Origin: Aestuariivita sp.
GTDB taxonomy: Bacteria; Pseudomonadota; Alphaproteobacteria; Rhodobacterales; Rhodobacteraceae
Reading direction: 5' to 3'
Length of the DNA: 47,383 nt
Assembly: GCA_026710045.1 (NCBI GenBank)
Contig: JAPORU010000053.1
Coordinates: forward strand, 1-47,383
Part shown: in pieces, positions 27,678 through 37,223 of the stretch
Position numbering within the stretch: position 1 is the first letter of the stretch
How the letters are laid out: every line of letters begins with the position of its first letter
Notes under the pieces: model-generated
What the model was told of the DNA's origin: nothing
Database searches by the model: none
The model's input: only the letters and a program-made list of their open reading frames with translations
Made by a program: the position numbers and the translations under genes

Positions 27678-27972
27678 ACATCCGAATACTGGATGACGGC
27701 GAACCGAACGTTTTTATAAAATCGCCGACGGGTGACGATTGCATATGGCCGCATAAAGCTGTTCGTCATGTTATTGAGCAAATTGATCTCGATGACCTGC
27801 GCTTGGACATGAGTATAAATGCTGTAACAATAGGAACTTCAGGAGGAGTATGCCGTACGAGGATGGAGACCAACAGCGAATACCCTCAGAAAAGAACTCC
27901 ACATGGTCCGACAACATTCGATACAACTATCCCGTCACCACCCTGATTTTGAGCGACATCTCGGATACTTAT
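27678..27972. other. Unassigned stretch between the antitoxin and the pufC side
   Basis: About 295 bp with several overlapping open frames on both strands and no family resemblance. An AGGAGG at 27840-27845 sits just before an ATG at 27850 on the plus strand, but its frame runs antisense to the short ORF at 27973-28110. The missing N-terminal part of the antitoxin may be here in decayed form. Confidence 0.3.
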
Positions 27973-28110
27973 CTACATGAAGAAAAGCAAAATGACGAAG
28001 ACGCACGCCGGCAGACATGCCTTGAAAGGCGATAGAAGACGTGGAATAGAATGAAAGCGATAAGGCAGGAGTTCGACAATATCAGTATCTTGGGCAAGAG
28101 TTAAACTCAT
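27973..28110 (-). CDS. Small ORF downstream of pufC with hydrophobic C-terminus (45 aa)
   Basis: ATG at 28110 is preceded by a perfect AGGAGG, although only 2 nt away, closer than usual. The 45 residues begin MSLTLAQDTDIVELLPYRF and end in a short hydrophobic, cysteine-containing tail (ACVFVILLFFM). It is on the same strand as the puf operon, 112 bp past the pufC stop, so it could be co-transcribed. I do not recognise it; it is not PufX-like in length. The poor spacing and an opposing ORF make it uncertain whether it is translated. Confidence 0.3.
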   Translation of the reverse strand: MSLTLAQDTDIVELLPYRFHSIPRLLSPFKACLPACVFVILLFFM

Positions 28111-28221
28111 GACCTCCTAAGATTCTCGAATCAAAGCAAAAATCAGCGATCATGTATTCCACGCAGGCTCAGAACAAACGTCGGCGCGGGCCAGAATCGC
28201 CAAGACTTCACGAACAGACCG

Positions 28222-29343
28222 TCAGTATTCAGGGGCCTCGCTTGACGCGAGCTCCGGCCAATCCGCAGTCATGTTCATTCCCTGCAAAGGCTGCTGATAC
28301 CCTTTGTGACACGTCCGACAGGCCACTTTCGGAGCATCCTGAGTCACCGGACCGAGTCGTGAGGCTGGATAGAGATCCTTAAGAGGAACGAGGTAATCAC
28401 TGTTAAGTTCCTGTACCATCTGAATACCGAGCGAAGCCGTTGACCATTGTGGGGTCACCTCTCCGGCAGCTGAATAGAAAGCCCGAGAATTATGGCAAAA
28501 TACACAGTTAACCCCCAATGAATTCGCAAAATAATTCATCAAGGCATAAGTACGCTCGGTATCTTGAATGGACGGCAAGAGATCGTCTTCGCTTGCGGGA
28601 CCTCCCACAACACGACTATCCAGATCATGCACAACAATTTGCTCGCCATCCAACAGATATTTTTCGAGCGCATCCGACGGCAAAGATGTCGACTGGCTAA
28701 TCATCGTGGCCCGATTCTGAATCGCGGACCAACCCTTCGTCGCCTCATTAACAGCACCAACCTTAAACCAGATATCTGAGGGCACATTTTGTCCACGATG
28801 GCACGTATAACAATTGACGCCGACCTCCTTTACCGCGTTCACATGTCCATCCCACTCTTCATTGATTGCCTGTGTCATCTGAATCATGCGCCGTGACACA
28901 ACCTTGGTATAGAGATCATCACGCCCATAATCCTCGATATCAACATCGCCGTGACAATAGGCACAGCCTTCCTCAGGGCTCACCCATTGTGTCATCGCAT
29001 TCATCACACGATTAAAATTATCGTCCGTCAATTCCCCCAAAACTTGAACATTTTCGTAAATATCTTTGGCCAATAATTCACCAACTTCAGGAACGTAAGG
29101 CTCCTCCGTGTAATAGCTCTCGATCGTCGGATCAACACTCGTCACGTCGGACTCAAACTCGACAACCTCCATACCCGTCCCTCGTGGCCCCGTCTGCATC
29201 GAAACCGTCGCAAAAGGTTGTCCCCATGTCACAAGGAGAATGGCGATAAGGACGGCCCCGCCAAGCGCGCCCACCAAAATAGCCGGACCATAGATATTGG
29301 TCGGATTCCTGCTGTTCCAATCATTGAACCATTGCGACAGCAT
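28222..29343 (-). CDS. pufC: Photosynthetic reaction centre tetraheme cytochrome c subunit
   Basis: Re-reduces the photo-oxidised special pair with electrons from soluble carriers on the periplasmic side. Four CxxCH heme sites are present in order: CAYCH, CYTCH, CVFCH and CRTCH. The N-terminus is a single membrane anchor (AILVGALGGAVLIAILLVTW) with no lipobox, as in several alphaproteobacteria. Methionines that serve as axial ligands occur in MIQMTQAI and YALMNYF contexts. Length is 373 aa. It starts 2 bp after pufM and closes the puf operon, replacing pufX of Rhodobacter in this position. No clear terminator hairpin follows. Confidence 0.97.
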   Translation of the reverse strand: MLSQWFNDWNSRNPTNIYGPAILVGALGGAVLIAILLVTWGQPFATVSMQTGPRGTGMEVVEFESDVTSVDPTIESYYTEEPYVPEVGELLAKDIYENVQVLGELTDDNFNRVMNAMTQWVSPEEGCAYCHGDVDIEDYGRDDLYTKVVSRRMIQMTQAINEEWDGHVNAVKEVGVNCYTCHRGQNVPSDIWFKVGAVNEATKGWSAIQNRATMISQSTSLPSDALEKYLLDGEQIVVHDLDSRVVGGPASEDDLLPSIQDTERTYALMNYFANSLGVNCVFCHNSRAFYSAAGEVTPQWSTASLGIQMVQELNSDYLVPLKDLYPASRLGPVTQDAPKVACRTCHKGYQQPLQGMNMTADWPELASSEAPEY

Positions 29344-29345
29344 AA

Positions 29346-30338
29346 TCAGTCCTCCTTACCAATAAACGACTCATACGTAGTATAATCTTCGTACCCGAAC
29401 GAACCGTCATAAATCGGCGCAAAATTATGCTCTTGGGCCCAAATAAACCAGTTATCAACAACGGTACCTGTCAAGAGGATGCCGATACCACCCGTAATGG
29501 GCGTGAGCATTGCAAACCACAAGGCCCAACGGTGGATACCTTCCATTGTCGCATTAAAACCCATTGTCCAACGCCAAAAAAGGGCCGCCCGTTCCGTCGC
29601 GGTTCCGCGATCCACAATTTGCTCCAACTCCCGATCTCCACCGTACCGTGTCACCGCCAGAATCGTCGCCCCATGCATGCAGAACAACAAGACAGAACCA
29701 TACAAGAACACGATCGAAAGCGCATGGAACGGATTGTAATAGAGATTCCCATACCGGATCGAGAAGGCGGTTGTCCAATCCAAGTGCGCGAAGATACCGT
29801 ACGGTACGGCCTCTGACCATGATCCCATCAACACGGGACGAAACAGCCCAAGCACAAGAAACAACCAAATCGCCGATAAGAACGCCCAGGCAACATGCTT
29901 GCCCATCTTATGCTCGGCCGCCAACAAATACGTGCGCAGCCACCACGTCATCACGGAAACCAACAGGAAGAAACTTGCAATGATATACCATCCGCCATCA
30001 TTGAGAGGCGGCATGGATAATCCGTATTCGGGGCCTGGAGGCTCAAGGGCAAGCCAGAACAATTGACGAATAAACTCGGGAATACTCCAACCAACCTGGG
30101 CCAGCATATTCAGGCCAATGATATTGAGCCACAAAATTCCGGTTGTGAGCGAGATAATGCCTGTCCACCCAAGATAAACAGGTCCAATCTGAGCATTGCC
30201 GAACCAACCAATTAAAGTACTGAAGGTCGGCTTCCCTACCCGTTCACGGAGCATGCGTCTATTATCATCCATTCCCCATTCGGGATTCCCTTGAACCTGC
30301 ACCTGCGTAAAGATGTTCTGATACTCACGAATAGCCAT
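29346..30338 (-). CDS. pufM: Photosynthetic reaction centre M subunit
   Basis: One of the two core subunits that bind bacteriochlorophyll, bacteriopheophytin, quinone A and the non-heme iron. Five hydrophobic helices are visible. Typical blocks are [48 protein letters not shown], and [18 protein letters not shown], whose histidines bind the special pair and iron. The 330-aa length is slightly long because of a C-terminal tail after [11 protein letters not shown]. It overlaps the pufL stop by one base (TGATG), so L and M are translationally coupled and made in equal amounts. Confidence 0.98.
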   Translation of the reverse strand: MAIREYQNIFTQVQVQGNPEWGMDDNRRMLRERVGKPTFSTLIGWFGNAQIGPVYLGWTGIISLTTGILWLNIIGLNMLAQVGWSIPEFIRQLFWLALEPPGPEYGLSMPPLNDGGWYIIASFFLLVSVMTWWLRTYLLAAEHKMGKHVAWAFLSAIWLFLVLGLFRPVLMGSWSEAVPYGIFAHLDWTTAFSIRYGNLYYNPFHALSIVFLYGSVLLFCMHGATILAVTRYGGDRELEQIVDRGTATERAALFWRWTMGFNATMEGIHRWALWFAMLTPITGGIGILLTGTVVDNWFIWAQEHNFAPIYDGSFGYEDYTTYESFIGKED

Positions 30339-31192
30339 CAGTTTACTCCTCCCACAGGCATTGGATCATCACCCCAGATGGGCAACTCCAACCACCAATT
30401 CCACCATTCTGGCCACCCAGCCGTCCAAACAGGACCCGAAATGATGATGCACACCGCACTAAAAAACACGGCGTTTATCGCCAAGAGAAAGCCCAGTCGA
30501 TGAATTCCTAAGGTTCCAACAGAATAACCGATGAAGTCCCTAAAAAATGTATCCTCATGATCGGGTGTTTTCATCTCCTCACCCTTTTCAGGGTTAGCGG
30601 CAGACAGGATAAGCGCACCATGTAAAGCCAAAGCCAGTGTCGTCGTAAAAAACAATGTCACAGCCAACATATGAGCCGGATTGTAATGAAAATGCAGGTA
30701 CGCATAACCTGTATTGGAAACCCAATCGAGATGGCTGAATATGCCGTAGGGGAAGCCATGCCCCCATGCCCCCATCAGCAGAGGACGAAAAATAACCAAC
30801 GTTACGTAAGCGAGAATTGCAAAACTAAACCCGATTGGCACATGATAACCGATGCCAAGTTTACGACAAATCTCAACCTCGCGCAAAGCCCAACTCACAA
30901 AAGCACCCGTCGCACAGATGGTAATGATCTGCCAGAGCCCACCCTCCATGAGGGGGGCCAAACCCAACCCATAGCTCAAGTCAGGCGGCGCAATATTAAT
31001 AAGCCATGGATTAAATGTACCCTGCTGGGACGCGCCCCAGAAAATCAATATGGTACCCAAAAGCGCAAAGAACAGCGTCGTGACCCCGAAGAAGCCGACG
31101 TAAAACGGACCGACCCAGAAATCAAACAAATCGCCACCGACCAGTGTCCCACCCCGGACACGATACTTTCTCTCGAAACTGAGAAGTGCCAT
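30338..31192 (-). CDS. pufL: Photosynthetic reaction centre L subunit
   Basis: Partner of PufM in the type II reaction centre; carries the active electron branch. [20 protein letters not shown] is the classical N-terminus, followed by [30 protein letters not shown] and [18 protein letters not shown]. The C-terminal domain includes [15 protein letters not shown] with the iron-ligand histidine. Length is 284 aa, within the family range. The ATG has GGAGAG in front. The 130 bp between pufA and pufL carry the segmental mRNA hairpin. Confidence 0.98.
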   Translation of the reverse strand: MALLSFERKYRVRGGTLVGGDLFDFWVGPFYVGFFGVTTLFFALLGTILIFWGASQQGTFNPWLINIAPPDLSYGLGLAPLMEGGLWQIITICATGAFVSWALREVEICRKLGIGYHVPIGFSFAILAYVTLVIFRPLLMGAWGHGFPYGIFSHLDWVSNTGYAYLHFHYNPAHMLAVTLFFTTTLALALHGALILSAANPEKGEEMKTPDHEDTFFRDFIGYSVGTLGIHRLGFLLAINAVFFSAVCIIISGPVWTAGWPEWWNWWLELPIWGDDPMPVGGVN

Positions 31193-31257
31193 CTTTTCTC
31201 TCCGCGTTCCACGACATGTCCAACTCCGTCTGACAGCCGTCTTTCAAAAAACTTTTT

Positions 31258-31296
31258 ATTGCGGGCGTCTCAACTCATAGTCCAAACGCCCGCAAT
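31258..31296 (-). promoter_or_regulatory. pufA-pufL intercistronic hairpin
   Basis: Perfect 11-bp inverted repeat, ATTGCGGGCGT (31258-31268) and its complement (31286-31296), with a 17-nt loop. On the puf transcript it is followed by AATAAAAAG and a T run. In Rhodobacter a hairpin at this place stabilises and partly terminates the pufBA message so that LH1 is made in excess over reaction-centre subunits; the same role is inferred here from position and structure. Confidence 0.8.
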
Positions 31297-31322
31297 CATC
31301 GTGTCAATTCATCTCAATCGAC

Positions 31323-31487
31323 TTAGCCGCCGGCAGCCTTTTGGGCCGCAAGCTCAAACCAATTGAAATGATCTGTGCTGAGCAGGACGAGATGTATCAT
31401 CGCTGCCAGCAAGAAGAGGAAGACGCCTTGTGCAACAAACACTCGACGCGGGTCAAAAACGAGCCAGATCTTATAGAACTTCGCCAT
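31323..31487 (-). CDS. pufA: Light-harvesting 1 (B870) alpha chain
   Basis: A 54-aa single-helix antenna polypeptide. It begins [17 protein letters not shown], the standard LH1 alpha N-terminus, and has the bacteriochlorophyll-binding His32 (AAMIHLVLL) in the membrane helix and Trp43 (DHFNWFEL) shortly after, where alpha chains hydrogen-bond the pigment. The ATG at 31487 has GGAGGG seven bases upstream; an overlapping ATG four bases earlier is out of frame. It follows pufB by 13 bp. Confidence 0.97.
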   Translation of the reverse strand: MAKFYKIWLVFDPRRVFVAQGVFLFLLAAMIHLVLLSTDHFNWFELAAQKAAGG

Positions 31488-31500
31488 GCATCAACCCTCC

Positions 31501-31650
31501 TCAAAACCACGGGCGCCAGATAAACACCGCCAAATGAGCAATGATCGCTATGGCCGAAAACAACCAAAGCCCGCTCATATAAACCGAGTGCAATTCCTGC
31601 GCCTGCTCGTCTGTAAGACCCGTAAAAGACAGGTCATGATGTTCAGCCAT
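31501..31650 (-). CDS. pufB: Light-harvesting 1 (B870) beta chain
   Basis: A 49-aa antenna polypeptide. [19 protein letters not shown] is the conserved amphipathic N-terminal part with His21, and His39 ([14 protein letters not shown]) ligates bacteriochlorophyll. The C-terminal RPW motif is typical of LH1 beta. The Shine-Dalgarno sequence GGAGGGAAG lies directly upstream. It is the first of the two antenna genes; no LH2 (puc) genes are in the window. Confidence 0.97.
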   Translation of the reverse strand: MAEHHDLSFTGLTDEQAQELHSVYMSGLWLFSAIAIIAHLAVFIWRPWF

Positions 31651-31700
31651 TAACTTCCCTCCGGAATATAATGCTGCCGCCGCGTTCCCCGCAGCCGGGA

Positions 31701-31773
31701 CCCTCGGGGAGTCTCCCCTTGGGCTCTGTCCGCCTGTCCCCAGACGGTCAGTTCTGAAACCGCCATCAGGCGG
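31701..31773 (-). promoter_or_regulatory. Hairpins in the pufQ-pufB leader
   Basis: Two structures lie in the 115 bp between pufQ and pufB and at the pufQ 3' end. GGGGA and TCCCC near 31706-31718, extended by flanking CCC/GGG at 31701 and 31723, form a stem of about ten pairs with mismatches. CCGCC (31760-31764) and GGCGG (31769-31773) form a 5-bp stem with an ATCA loop. Such 5' structures protect the pufBA message in Rhodobacter; function here is inferred. Confidence 0.55.
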
Positions 31774-31990
31774 AAAAAATCATCGGAGTGATGATTCGTG
31801 CTTGTGTCCACGCACGAGCCACCGGCCCCTTGTCTGTTCGCCCACCACTCTTGATGGTTGCCAACGCCCACGTTACACAGGCGAGTGGCAATGTCGCAAC
31901 GAACACGATGCCAAAATACACCATAAACTCCGCTTTCGGTGGCTTGTGGCTACGCTCAACTGCCTCTGTCCGATTCACTGCTTCACCCAT
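31766..31990 (-). CDS. pufQ: PufQ, bacteriochlorophyll-related membrane protein
   Basis: Small protein of 74 aa needed for normal bacteriochlorophyll formation in Rhodobacter, thought to act as a pigment carrier or to tune ferrochelatase activity. The pattern [20 protein letters not shown] gives one membrane helix, followed by the family's C-terminal [20 protein letters not shown] chose the ATG at 31990, with GGAGG nine bases upstream, over an upstream start in the bchZ tail. It lies 19 bp after bchZ and opens the puf operon. PufQ is largely confined to Rhodobacterales and near relatives, which supports the taxonomic guess. Confidence 0.92.
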   Translation of the reverse strand: MGEAVNRTEAVERSHKPPKAEFMVYFGIVFVATLPLACVTWALATIKSGGRTDKGPVARAWTQARIITPMIFSA

Positions 31991-32009
31991 CGTGTTTATC
32001 CTCCCTCTG

Positions 32010-33578
32010 TTATGTTTCAATCTCTGTGACACGCGGTCTCAAGGCTCTTACCGTCTCTAGAACAACACGCTCATCACCTTGAGCCAAAGCCGCATTCTCC
32101 GCTGCATCGCGTAAATTCCGAGCAGCCGATATGCGTGTCAGAATTGGATGCTCGGACACAATATGATCCAACATTGCCTGAGCATCTGCATCCCACGGAA
32201 AATCACGGCGCAACGTGGTCGGGGTCGCTTCAGTCGAGTCAAGATCGGAACCGAGCGGTAAGATATGGAATAAGGCGTCAAACAAACCATTGCAGATTTC
32301 TTGAACCAAATAGGTGGCTCCTGCGTAGCCCATGAAAGGTGTGCCCGTCGCCCGCCGAATTGCGGCCCCAGGAAAACTTGCGGGGATGAACGCGGGTTGC
32401 GGACCATGATCCGATTGCGCTTCTGCCAAATATATTTTTTCGTTAATCGACCCCATCAGGATAAGAGGACGGAACTTGGAAATAAGCGACCGCACCTCTT
32501 CATTATTGGTCTTAGTACCGGCACAGCGTGCAATCGCGAACGCACACGGCAGTCCCATATCCTCTTCGAGAAACAGTCGGATACCTCGAGCATAGGTTTC
32601 ATTTGAAACGATCCCAAAAGACGCCGTCGCAAAGAAATCCTGGGTTACCGATCGCCACAAATCCCAAATCGGCTTGATCGTCGAGTGCTTCTCGCGGGCG
32701 ATAAAGGGTTCTGGATCCAGACCGAGCAATTCGCCAAGTTTCCGCAAAAACTTGGTTGTACTATCCACGCCAATAGGAGCCTGCAAATATGGTTTTCCGA
32801 GTACTTCGCACAAACCACGACCAAATTCTCGATACATACAGATATTGACATCTGCATTCACAAGATTTCGCATTTCAGCAAGGTGAGCCCCGAGCGGCAT
32901 CACCATATTGACACGCGCTCCAATACCTTCCACGAGCCGTCGAATTTCGGCCAAGTCACTGGGCATATTGAACGTGCCATACATTGGCCCCAAGATATTC
33001 ACCGCTGGTAGCGCACCCTCTTCGCGCCTCTTCTCTGGCGGCATGCGACCCTTGGTCATCCCATACTCGGTGAATATCCACGTCATCGCGCGATCCGCCG
33101 CTTCCCACTGATCTTCATCAATTGTTCGCGGCAAGAATCGTTGAATGGAGGTCCCTTGCGGTGTAACACCACCACCAATCATTTCGGCAATTGAACCCGT
33201 CACCACGACAGCGGGTAGAGCCGGATCCAGTACATCCCAGGCACGCTTCATTGCACCTTCCGTGCCATCACGCCCCAACTCTTCCTCTCCCAGTCCGGTC
33301 ACCACAATCGGCAATTCATGCGGCGGCAATGCGTCGGTGTAATGCAAAACGCTTGTCACCGGGAGATTTTCACAGCCAACCGGCCCATCAATCACGACCT
33401 GCAGCCCTTTCACAGCACAAAAGGCGTACACCGCACCCCAATAACCACCGGCACGATCATGATCCTGTATCAACATTGAACCACGTCCCAAACAGGTATC
33501 CCCTCGGGAAATGTCACAGTCAACATCATCCAATCCAGAGAATCCCCGTCGCCCCACGCGCCCCGTGAAATTGAACAT
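32010..33578 (-). CDS. bchZ: Chlorophyllide a reductase subunit Z
   Basis: Forms the catalytic NB-like component with BchY; with BchX it reduces ring B of chlorophyllide a towards bacteriochlorophyll a. [51 protein letters not shown] and [17 protein letters not shown] are signature stretches; cysteines in GCENLP hold the iron-sulfur cluster. The 522-aa ORF has about 34 residues before the usual BchZ beginning at [11 protein letters not shown] (33476). That extension reads like coding sequence and has GGAA before its ATG, so I kept it, but 33476 is a serious alternative. It lies 28 bp after bchY. Confidence 0.95.
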   Translation of the reverse strand: MFNFTGRVGRRGFSGLDDVDCDISRGDTCLGRGSMLIQDHDRAGGYWGAVYAFCAVKGLQVVIDGPVGCENLPVTSVLHYTDALPPHELPIVVTGLGEEELGRDGTEGAMKRAWDVLDPALPAVVVTGSIAEMIGGGVTPQGTSIQRFLPRTIDEDQWEAADRAMTWIFTEYGMTKGRMPPEKRREEGALPAVNILGPMYGTFNMPSDLAEIRRLVEGIGARVNMVMPLGAHLAEMRNLVNADVNICMYREFGRGLCEVLGKPYLQAPIGVDSTTKFLRKLGELLGLDPEPFIAREKHSTIKPIWDLWRSVTQDFFATASFGIVSNETYARGIRLFLEEDMGLPCAFAIARCAGTKTNNEEVRSLISKFRPLILMGSINEKIYLAEAQSDHGPQPAFIPASFPGAAIRRATGTPFMGYAGATYLVQEICNGLFDALFHILPLGSDLDSTEATPTTLRRDFPWDADAQAMLDHIVSEHPILTRISAARNLRDAAENAALAQGDERVVLETVRALRPRVTEIET

Positions 33579-33606
33579 GTCTGTTCCGAGATGAAAACGA
33601 GGTCAC

Positions 33607-35163
33607 TCAAATCATCTTCTCCGCTTTGACGGCACGGGCCTTTCGGTCAAGTTTCTTCTGATGAATCGCCCGAAACTCCGGCCGTAGATTGGGTTCCCTT
33701 TCCCAGACACCGGCCGACTCTCCCTGACCGACACCTTCAAAAAACGCTCTCATACGATCCATTCGGCCCTTGTTACCAATTGCGGCACGGACCACCTCCT
33801 GCAGCGACCCCGCACCCGCAGGACCCATCAATGGACGCGCTGAAATCAAATTGGTAAAATACAAAGCCGGAATACCAAGTTCCTTGGCCTTCTGAACAAC
33901 CGGTGTTGTCCCGATTGCGAGATCGGGTTGACTCGCCTCCAAGGCCGCACAATCGTCTTCGAGAGAAGCGCGGAACTGTACCTCAACATCTCGAACCCGG
34001 AGCCATTCGGCATCGTCCTTGGACCATGGCGTAGCCGGACAGGCCGTACCGACATACGAAATATCCGCCCCGGATTCGATAAGAAGACGCGCAACCAGCA
34101 ACTCACTCCCTTCGTAGCCACTCAAGGTGATGCGTCCGTCGACGGGTTGAGCCGTCAAGGCCTGCTTGATAATTGGCAAAAACTGATTCTGTGCCTCAGA
34201 GACTTTTTGCGCAGGGAGACCAAACACATCTCCAATCTGCGCCAACCAACATGCCGTTCCATCATGCCCAACTGGAGCTGAACCAACAATGGATCGACCT
34301 GCTGCTTCAAATTCTCGAATGGCGCTCGTATAGAATGGATGAGTCGCCGCAACAGCTCCGCAATCAAGTGCGGCATAGAGTTCGCGCCATTCTCTACACG
34401 GAACGGTCGGCCCAACAGCCAATCCCAGTGGCTCAAGCATCTGACCGACAACCATTGGGTCAGCCGGAAACATCTCTCCCAAGAGAGTAACAGTCGGTCT
34501 ATCCGACTTACCACCAACCGGAGCCGCAACCGGGCCCGACTCTATCTCAGTCCTCGCATAATTCAAAAGAGCGCCTGCGAGCACATCCTTCGCTTCCGCA
34601 TGCGTGGGTACACCAAAGCCCGGAACGTCAATACCAATAATGCGTACACCATTTATCTCGGTTGGCAACAGCCGCAGCGGCACACCTGACGCCGTCGGAA
34701 CGCACAGGTTTGTAACCACAATCGCATCGAACCGATCCGGATCGGCGAGATCATGAACACTGGCGCGGATATCCTCAAACAATTTACCCGTCACGAGAGT
34801 TTCCGAATTAAAGGGCACATATCCGACCGAACGTCGCGCGCCATAAAAGTGACTGACAAATGTCAATCCATAAACGCAACACGCGGAACCTGACAGAATC
34901 GTTGCAACCCGCCGCATCCTGAGCCCAACACGTAACGATCCAAAGGCCGGACACATAGATTGTGGCTTGTCATGGGGCCCCCGAGGATAATCAGCGGCGT
35001 ATTTATCCAGAACATCAGAGTTTTGCGACGTTTGCGTCGCCTTCCGCATCTCCTCTGTGGAATGACATCCAAGACCATCCACAACAACCGGCGACTCATC
35101 ACGCGTTCCGGTATGATCGACCACCGTATCCGCAGCGGCATCATATCTGACTTCCTCACTCAT
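33607..35163 (-). CDS. bchY: Chlorophyllide a reductase subunit Y
   Basis: Nitrogenase-like subunit that pairs with BchZ. After a variable acidic N-terminus come CPAFGSLRVGLRMRRVATIL and GSACCVYGLTFVSHFYGARR, the cysteines being cluster ligands, then FNSETLVTGKLFEDI. GEMFPADPMVVGQML and GTACPATPWSKDDAEWL lie further along. The length of 518 aa is normal. Its ATG overlaps the bchX stop by four bases (ATGA). All three reductase genes are intact and in the canonical order X-Y-Z, consistent with bacteriochlorophyll a synthesis. Confidence 0.97.
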   Translation of the reverse strand: MSEEVRYDAAADTVVDHTGTRDESPVVVDGLGCHSTEEMRKATQTSQNSDVLDKYAADYPRGPHDKPQSMCPAFGSLRVGLRMRRVATILSGSACCVYGLTFVSHFYGARRSVGYVPFNSETLVTGKLFEDIRASVHDLADPDRFDAIVVTNLCVPTASGVPLRLLPTEINGVRIIGIDVPGFGVPTHAEAKDVLAGALLNYARTEIESGPVAAPVGGKSDRPTVTLLGEMFPADPMVVGQMLEPLGLAVGPTVPCREWRELYAALDCGAVAATHPFYTSAIREFEAAGRSIVGSAPVGHDGTACWLAQIGDVFGLPAQKVSEAQNQFLPIIKQALTAQPVDGRITLSGYEGSELLVARLLIESGADISYVGTACPATPWSKDDAEWLRVRDVEVQFRASLEDDCAALEASQPDLAIGTTPVVQKAKELGIPALYFTNLISARPLMGPAGAGSLQEVVRAAIGNKGRMDRMRAFFEGVGQGESAGVWEREPNLRPEFRAIHQKKLDRKARAVKAEKMI

Positions 35164-36161
35164 GCGTCGTCATACACCACTTCAAGCGATTTCTTTGGCA
35201 CCACATTCTTGCCGCACATATCTTGGACGGTTGCCGGTTCCAAAACGATCCCTGCTCCAGTTTCCGAGCCGTCGAACAACTCCAAGAGTTCATCCTGACT
35301 CAATGCGTCAGGGCGTAATGGAACCGCGTGCGCAACATTTTCACCAAGTTCCGCAAACAGGTCACCCCATGGACCCGAATGTGTACCGACAATTTGATAG
35401 TTGGCCGACTTTTTCCGAAGATCATCATCTTGTGGGATTGCTGCCAGCACCGGAATATCGACCGCCTTGGCAAAAGCCTGGGCCTCACCACTTCCATCAT
35501 CCTTGTTGATTACAAGACCGGCAACACCAACATTACCGCCGAGCTTACGAAAATACTCAACGGCGGCACATACGTTATTTGCGACATACAATGACTGCAG
35601 GTCATTCGATCCCACCAGAATGACCTTTTGCGCCATATCTCTGGCGATGGGTAAGCCAAAACCGCCACAGACCACATCCCCCAGGAAATCAAGTAGAACA
35701 TAGTCAAAATCCCAGTCATGGAATCCGAGTTTCTCGAGCAATTCAAAACCATGAATGATTCCGCGCCCGCCACATCCACGTCCCACTTCCGGTCCGCCCA
35801 ATTCCATAGCAAATACACCGCCGCGCTTGAAACAGACATCCCCTATCTTGACCTCTTCACCGGACAGCTTCTTTTGCGTGGAGGTTTCGATGATGGTCGG
35901 ACAGGCCTTACCTCCAAACAAAAGACTGGTGGTATCGGATTTTGGATCACATCCGATGAGCAACACCCGTTTTCCCTGCTCGGCCATCATGTGACTCAGG
36001 TTCGCCAAGGTAAACGACTTGCCAATTCCACCTTTGCCATAAATGGCGATAATTTGTGTCTTCTTTGTCGGTTCCCCGTGCGGAACCTCCAAATTAGGCG
36101 CACTGGCCTCCTGCCTCAAACGGGCATCGTAGGTCTTCAAACTGGGAACGTCATCTCTCAT
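35160..36161 (-). CDS. bchX: Chlorophyllide a reductase iron protein X
   Basis: NifH-like ATPase homodimer that feeds electrons to BchYZ. Walker A is [12 protein letters not shown] near residues 44-51, the bridging [4Fe-4S] cysteines are in GRGCGGRG and [10 protein letters not shown], and [15 protein letters not shown] is the switch region. The protein has 333 aa. I chose the ATG at 36161, which overlaps the bchC stop by four bases (ATGA) and has a G-rich Shine-Dalgarno sequence; a start five codons upstream is possible. Four-base overlaps with both neighbours indicate tight coupling. Confidence 0.97.
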   Translation of the reverse strand: MRDDVPSLKTYDARLRQEASAPNLEVPHGEPTKKTQIIAIYGKGGIGKSFTLANLSHMMAEQGKRVLLIGCDPKSDTTSLLFGGKACPTIIETSTQKKLSGEEVKIGDVCFKRGGVFAMELGGPEVGRGCGGRGIIHGFELLEKLGFHDWDFDYVLLDFLGDVVCGGFGLPIARDMAQKVILVGSNDLQSLYVANNVCAAVEYFRKLGGNVGVAGLVINKDDGSGEAQAFAKAVDIPVLAAIPQDDDLRKKSANYQIVGTHSGPWGDLFAELGENVAHAVPLRPDALSQDELLELFDGSETGAGIVLEPATVQDMCGKNVVPKKSLEVVYDDA

Positions 36162-37099
36162 GATTTCCCCTCCCAATTCAGAATCATTTTCAGACAGGAC
36201 GAATCGGAAAAAGCGGTTTCATACGCTTGCGCGGCCTGATCAGCCGGCATTTCATGTGTAATCAAGCCGGTCAAACTGAGTACATTCTCATTGAGCAAAT
36301 CACGAACGGACCGAAGATCCTCGGGCTGCCATTCTGCGGCAACACGGAACCGTGCCTCCTTCATGAAAGCGGGAGGAAAGGCAAAACTCAACGGAGAAGA
36401 ATAAAATCCGGCGAGGACAACCTCGCCTCCCCTTTGAAGACGTCCCACGAGATCATTCAAAAGATCCCCATCTCCTGAAGCATCGTAAATTGTACGATAG
36501 TCAAAACACGGATCATCGTCTGGAGCAACGACATCATATCCCATCGCACCTGAAACCCGACGGGGCTCGATCTCCCAGACAACCGGAGGGGGAGCACCAT
36601 TTGCAAGTGTTATGCGAGCCAGCAACCGACCAAGAACACCATGTCCAACAATGAGATCCGGCGCGCTCTTTCCATGTCCGATGATCGCGTGATGCGCCGT
36701 CGCGGCAAGTGCCAACAAAGCGCCATCTGCACCCAGTGTCCGATCAATTGAGGTCACACGTGCGGCATTAGTGACAATTCGTCTCGCTGCACCACCAAAC
36801 AGTCCGTAAGCCCCATGGTAGCAGTCCGCGCCCGGTACAAAAACAAAATCACCCGACTTAAATTCGGTCTCACGCCCAGCGTGTACAACTTCACCCGCAA
36901 CTTCATACCCCGGAACCAAGGGGTACCCCATTCCCGGAAAAGACGGCATCTCGCCCGACCAGAAAAGTTTCTCTGTGCCCGAGGAAATACCCGAATACTG
37001 TGTTTCTACAACCAGATCCCCATCGCCTGGTTCCGCAATATCGAGCATCGCCAAGCTCAGGTCCTTCGGTCCCTTCAATAACACCGCAGATGTCTGCAA
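36158..37099 (-). CDS. bchC: 3-hydroxyethyl bacteriochlorophyllide a dehydrogenase
   Basis: Oxidises the C3 hydroxyethyl group to acetyl in bacteriochlorophyll a synthesis. It belongs to the zinc-alcohol-dehydrogenase superfamily: [15 protein letters not shown] and [13 protein letters not shown] are the catalytic-domain hallmarks, and the nucleotide-binding part has [14 protein letters not shown]. Length is 313 aa. The start is TTG with AGGAG seven bases upstream and gives the standard N-terminus MQTSAVLL. Paired TGT-N-ACA elements in the 124-bp gap upstream suggest redox/light control by a PpsR/CrtJ-type repressor. Confidence 0.95.
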   Translation of the reverse strand: MQTSAVLLKGPKDLSLAMLDIAEPGDGDLVVETQYSGISSGTEKLFWSGEMPSFPGMGYPLVPGYEVAGEVVHAGRETEFKSGDFVFVPGADCYHGAYGLFGGAARRIVTNAARVTSIDRTLGADGALLALAATAHHAIIGHGKSAPDLIVGHGVLGRLLARITLANGAPPPVVWEIEPRRVSGAMGYDVVAPDDDPCFDYRTIYDASGDGDLLNDLVGRLQRGGEVVLAGFYSSPLSFAFPPAFMKEARFRVAAEWQPEDLRSVRDLLNENVLSLTGLITHEMPADQAAQAYETAFSDSSCLKMILNWEGKS

Positions 37100-37145
37100 A
37101 CTGATCTCCTACTATGCGCTTGAGGCCTACAATGAACAATGGCAA

Positions 37146-37188
37146 TGTTGTCTTGCCTTACACTTAATAGTGTCAGTTTAAGTTTACA
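37146..37188 (-). promoter_or_regulatory. Paired PpsR/CrtJ-type sites in front of bchC
   Basis: One exact TGT-N12-ACA palindrome is at 37171-37188 (TGTCAG...TTTACA). A second, TGT-N11-ACA, is at 37146-37162, one base short of consensus, with 8 bp between them. PpsR/CrtJ binds such pairs cooperatively in front of bchC in Rhodobacter and represses under oxygen. The sites are about 50-90 bp upstream of the bchC start, where the promoter is expected. The 37200 area has another near match ending ACT. Confidence 0.75.
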
Positions 37189-37223
37189 TTTTTAGTTGTC
37201 AATCAAATTTTACTCGAAATTCA

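Noticed and set aside
27632-27946. 104-codon plus-strand ORF over the antitoxin region
   Set aside because: It has no ribosome binding site or recognisable family, and it is antisense to the ORF coupled to the toxin by TAATG.
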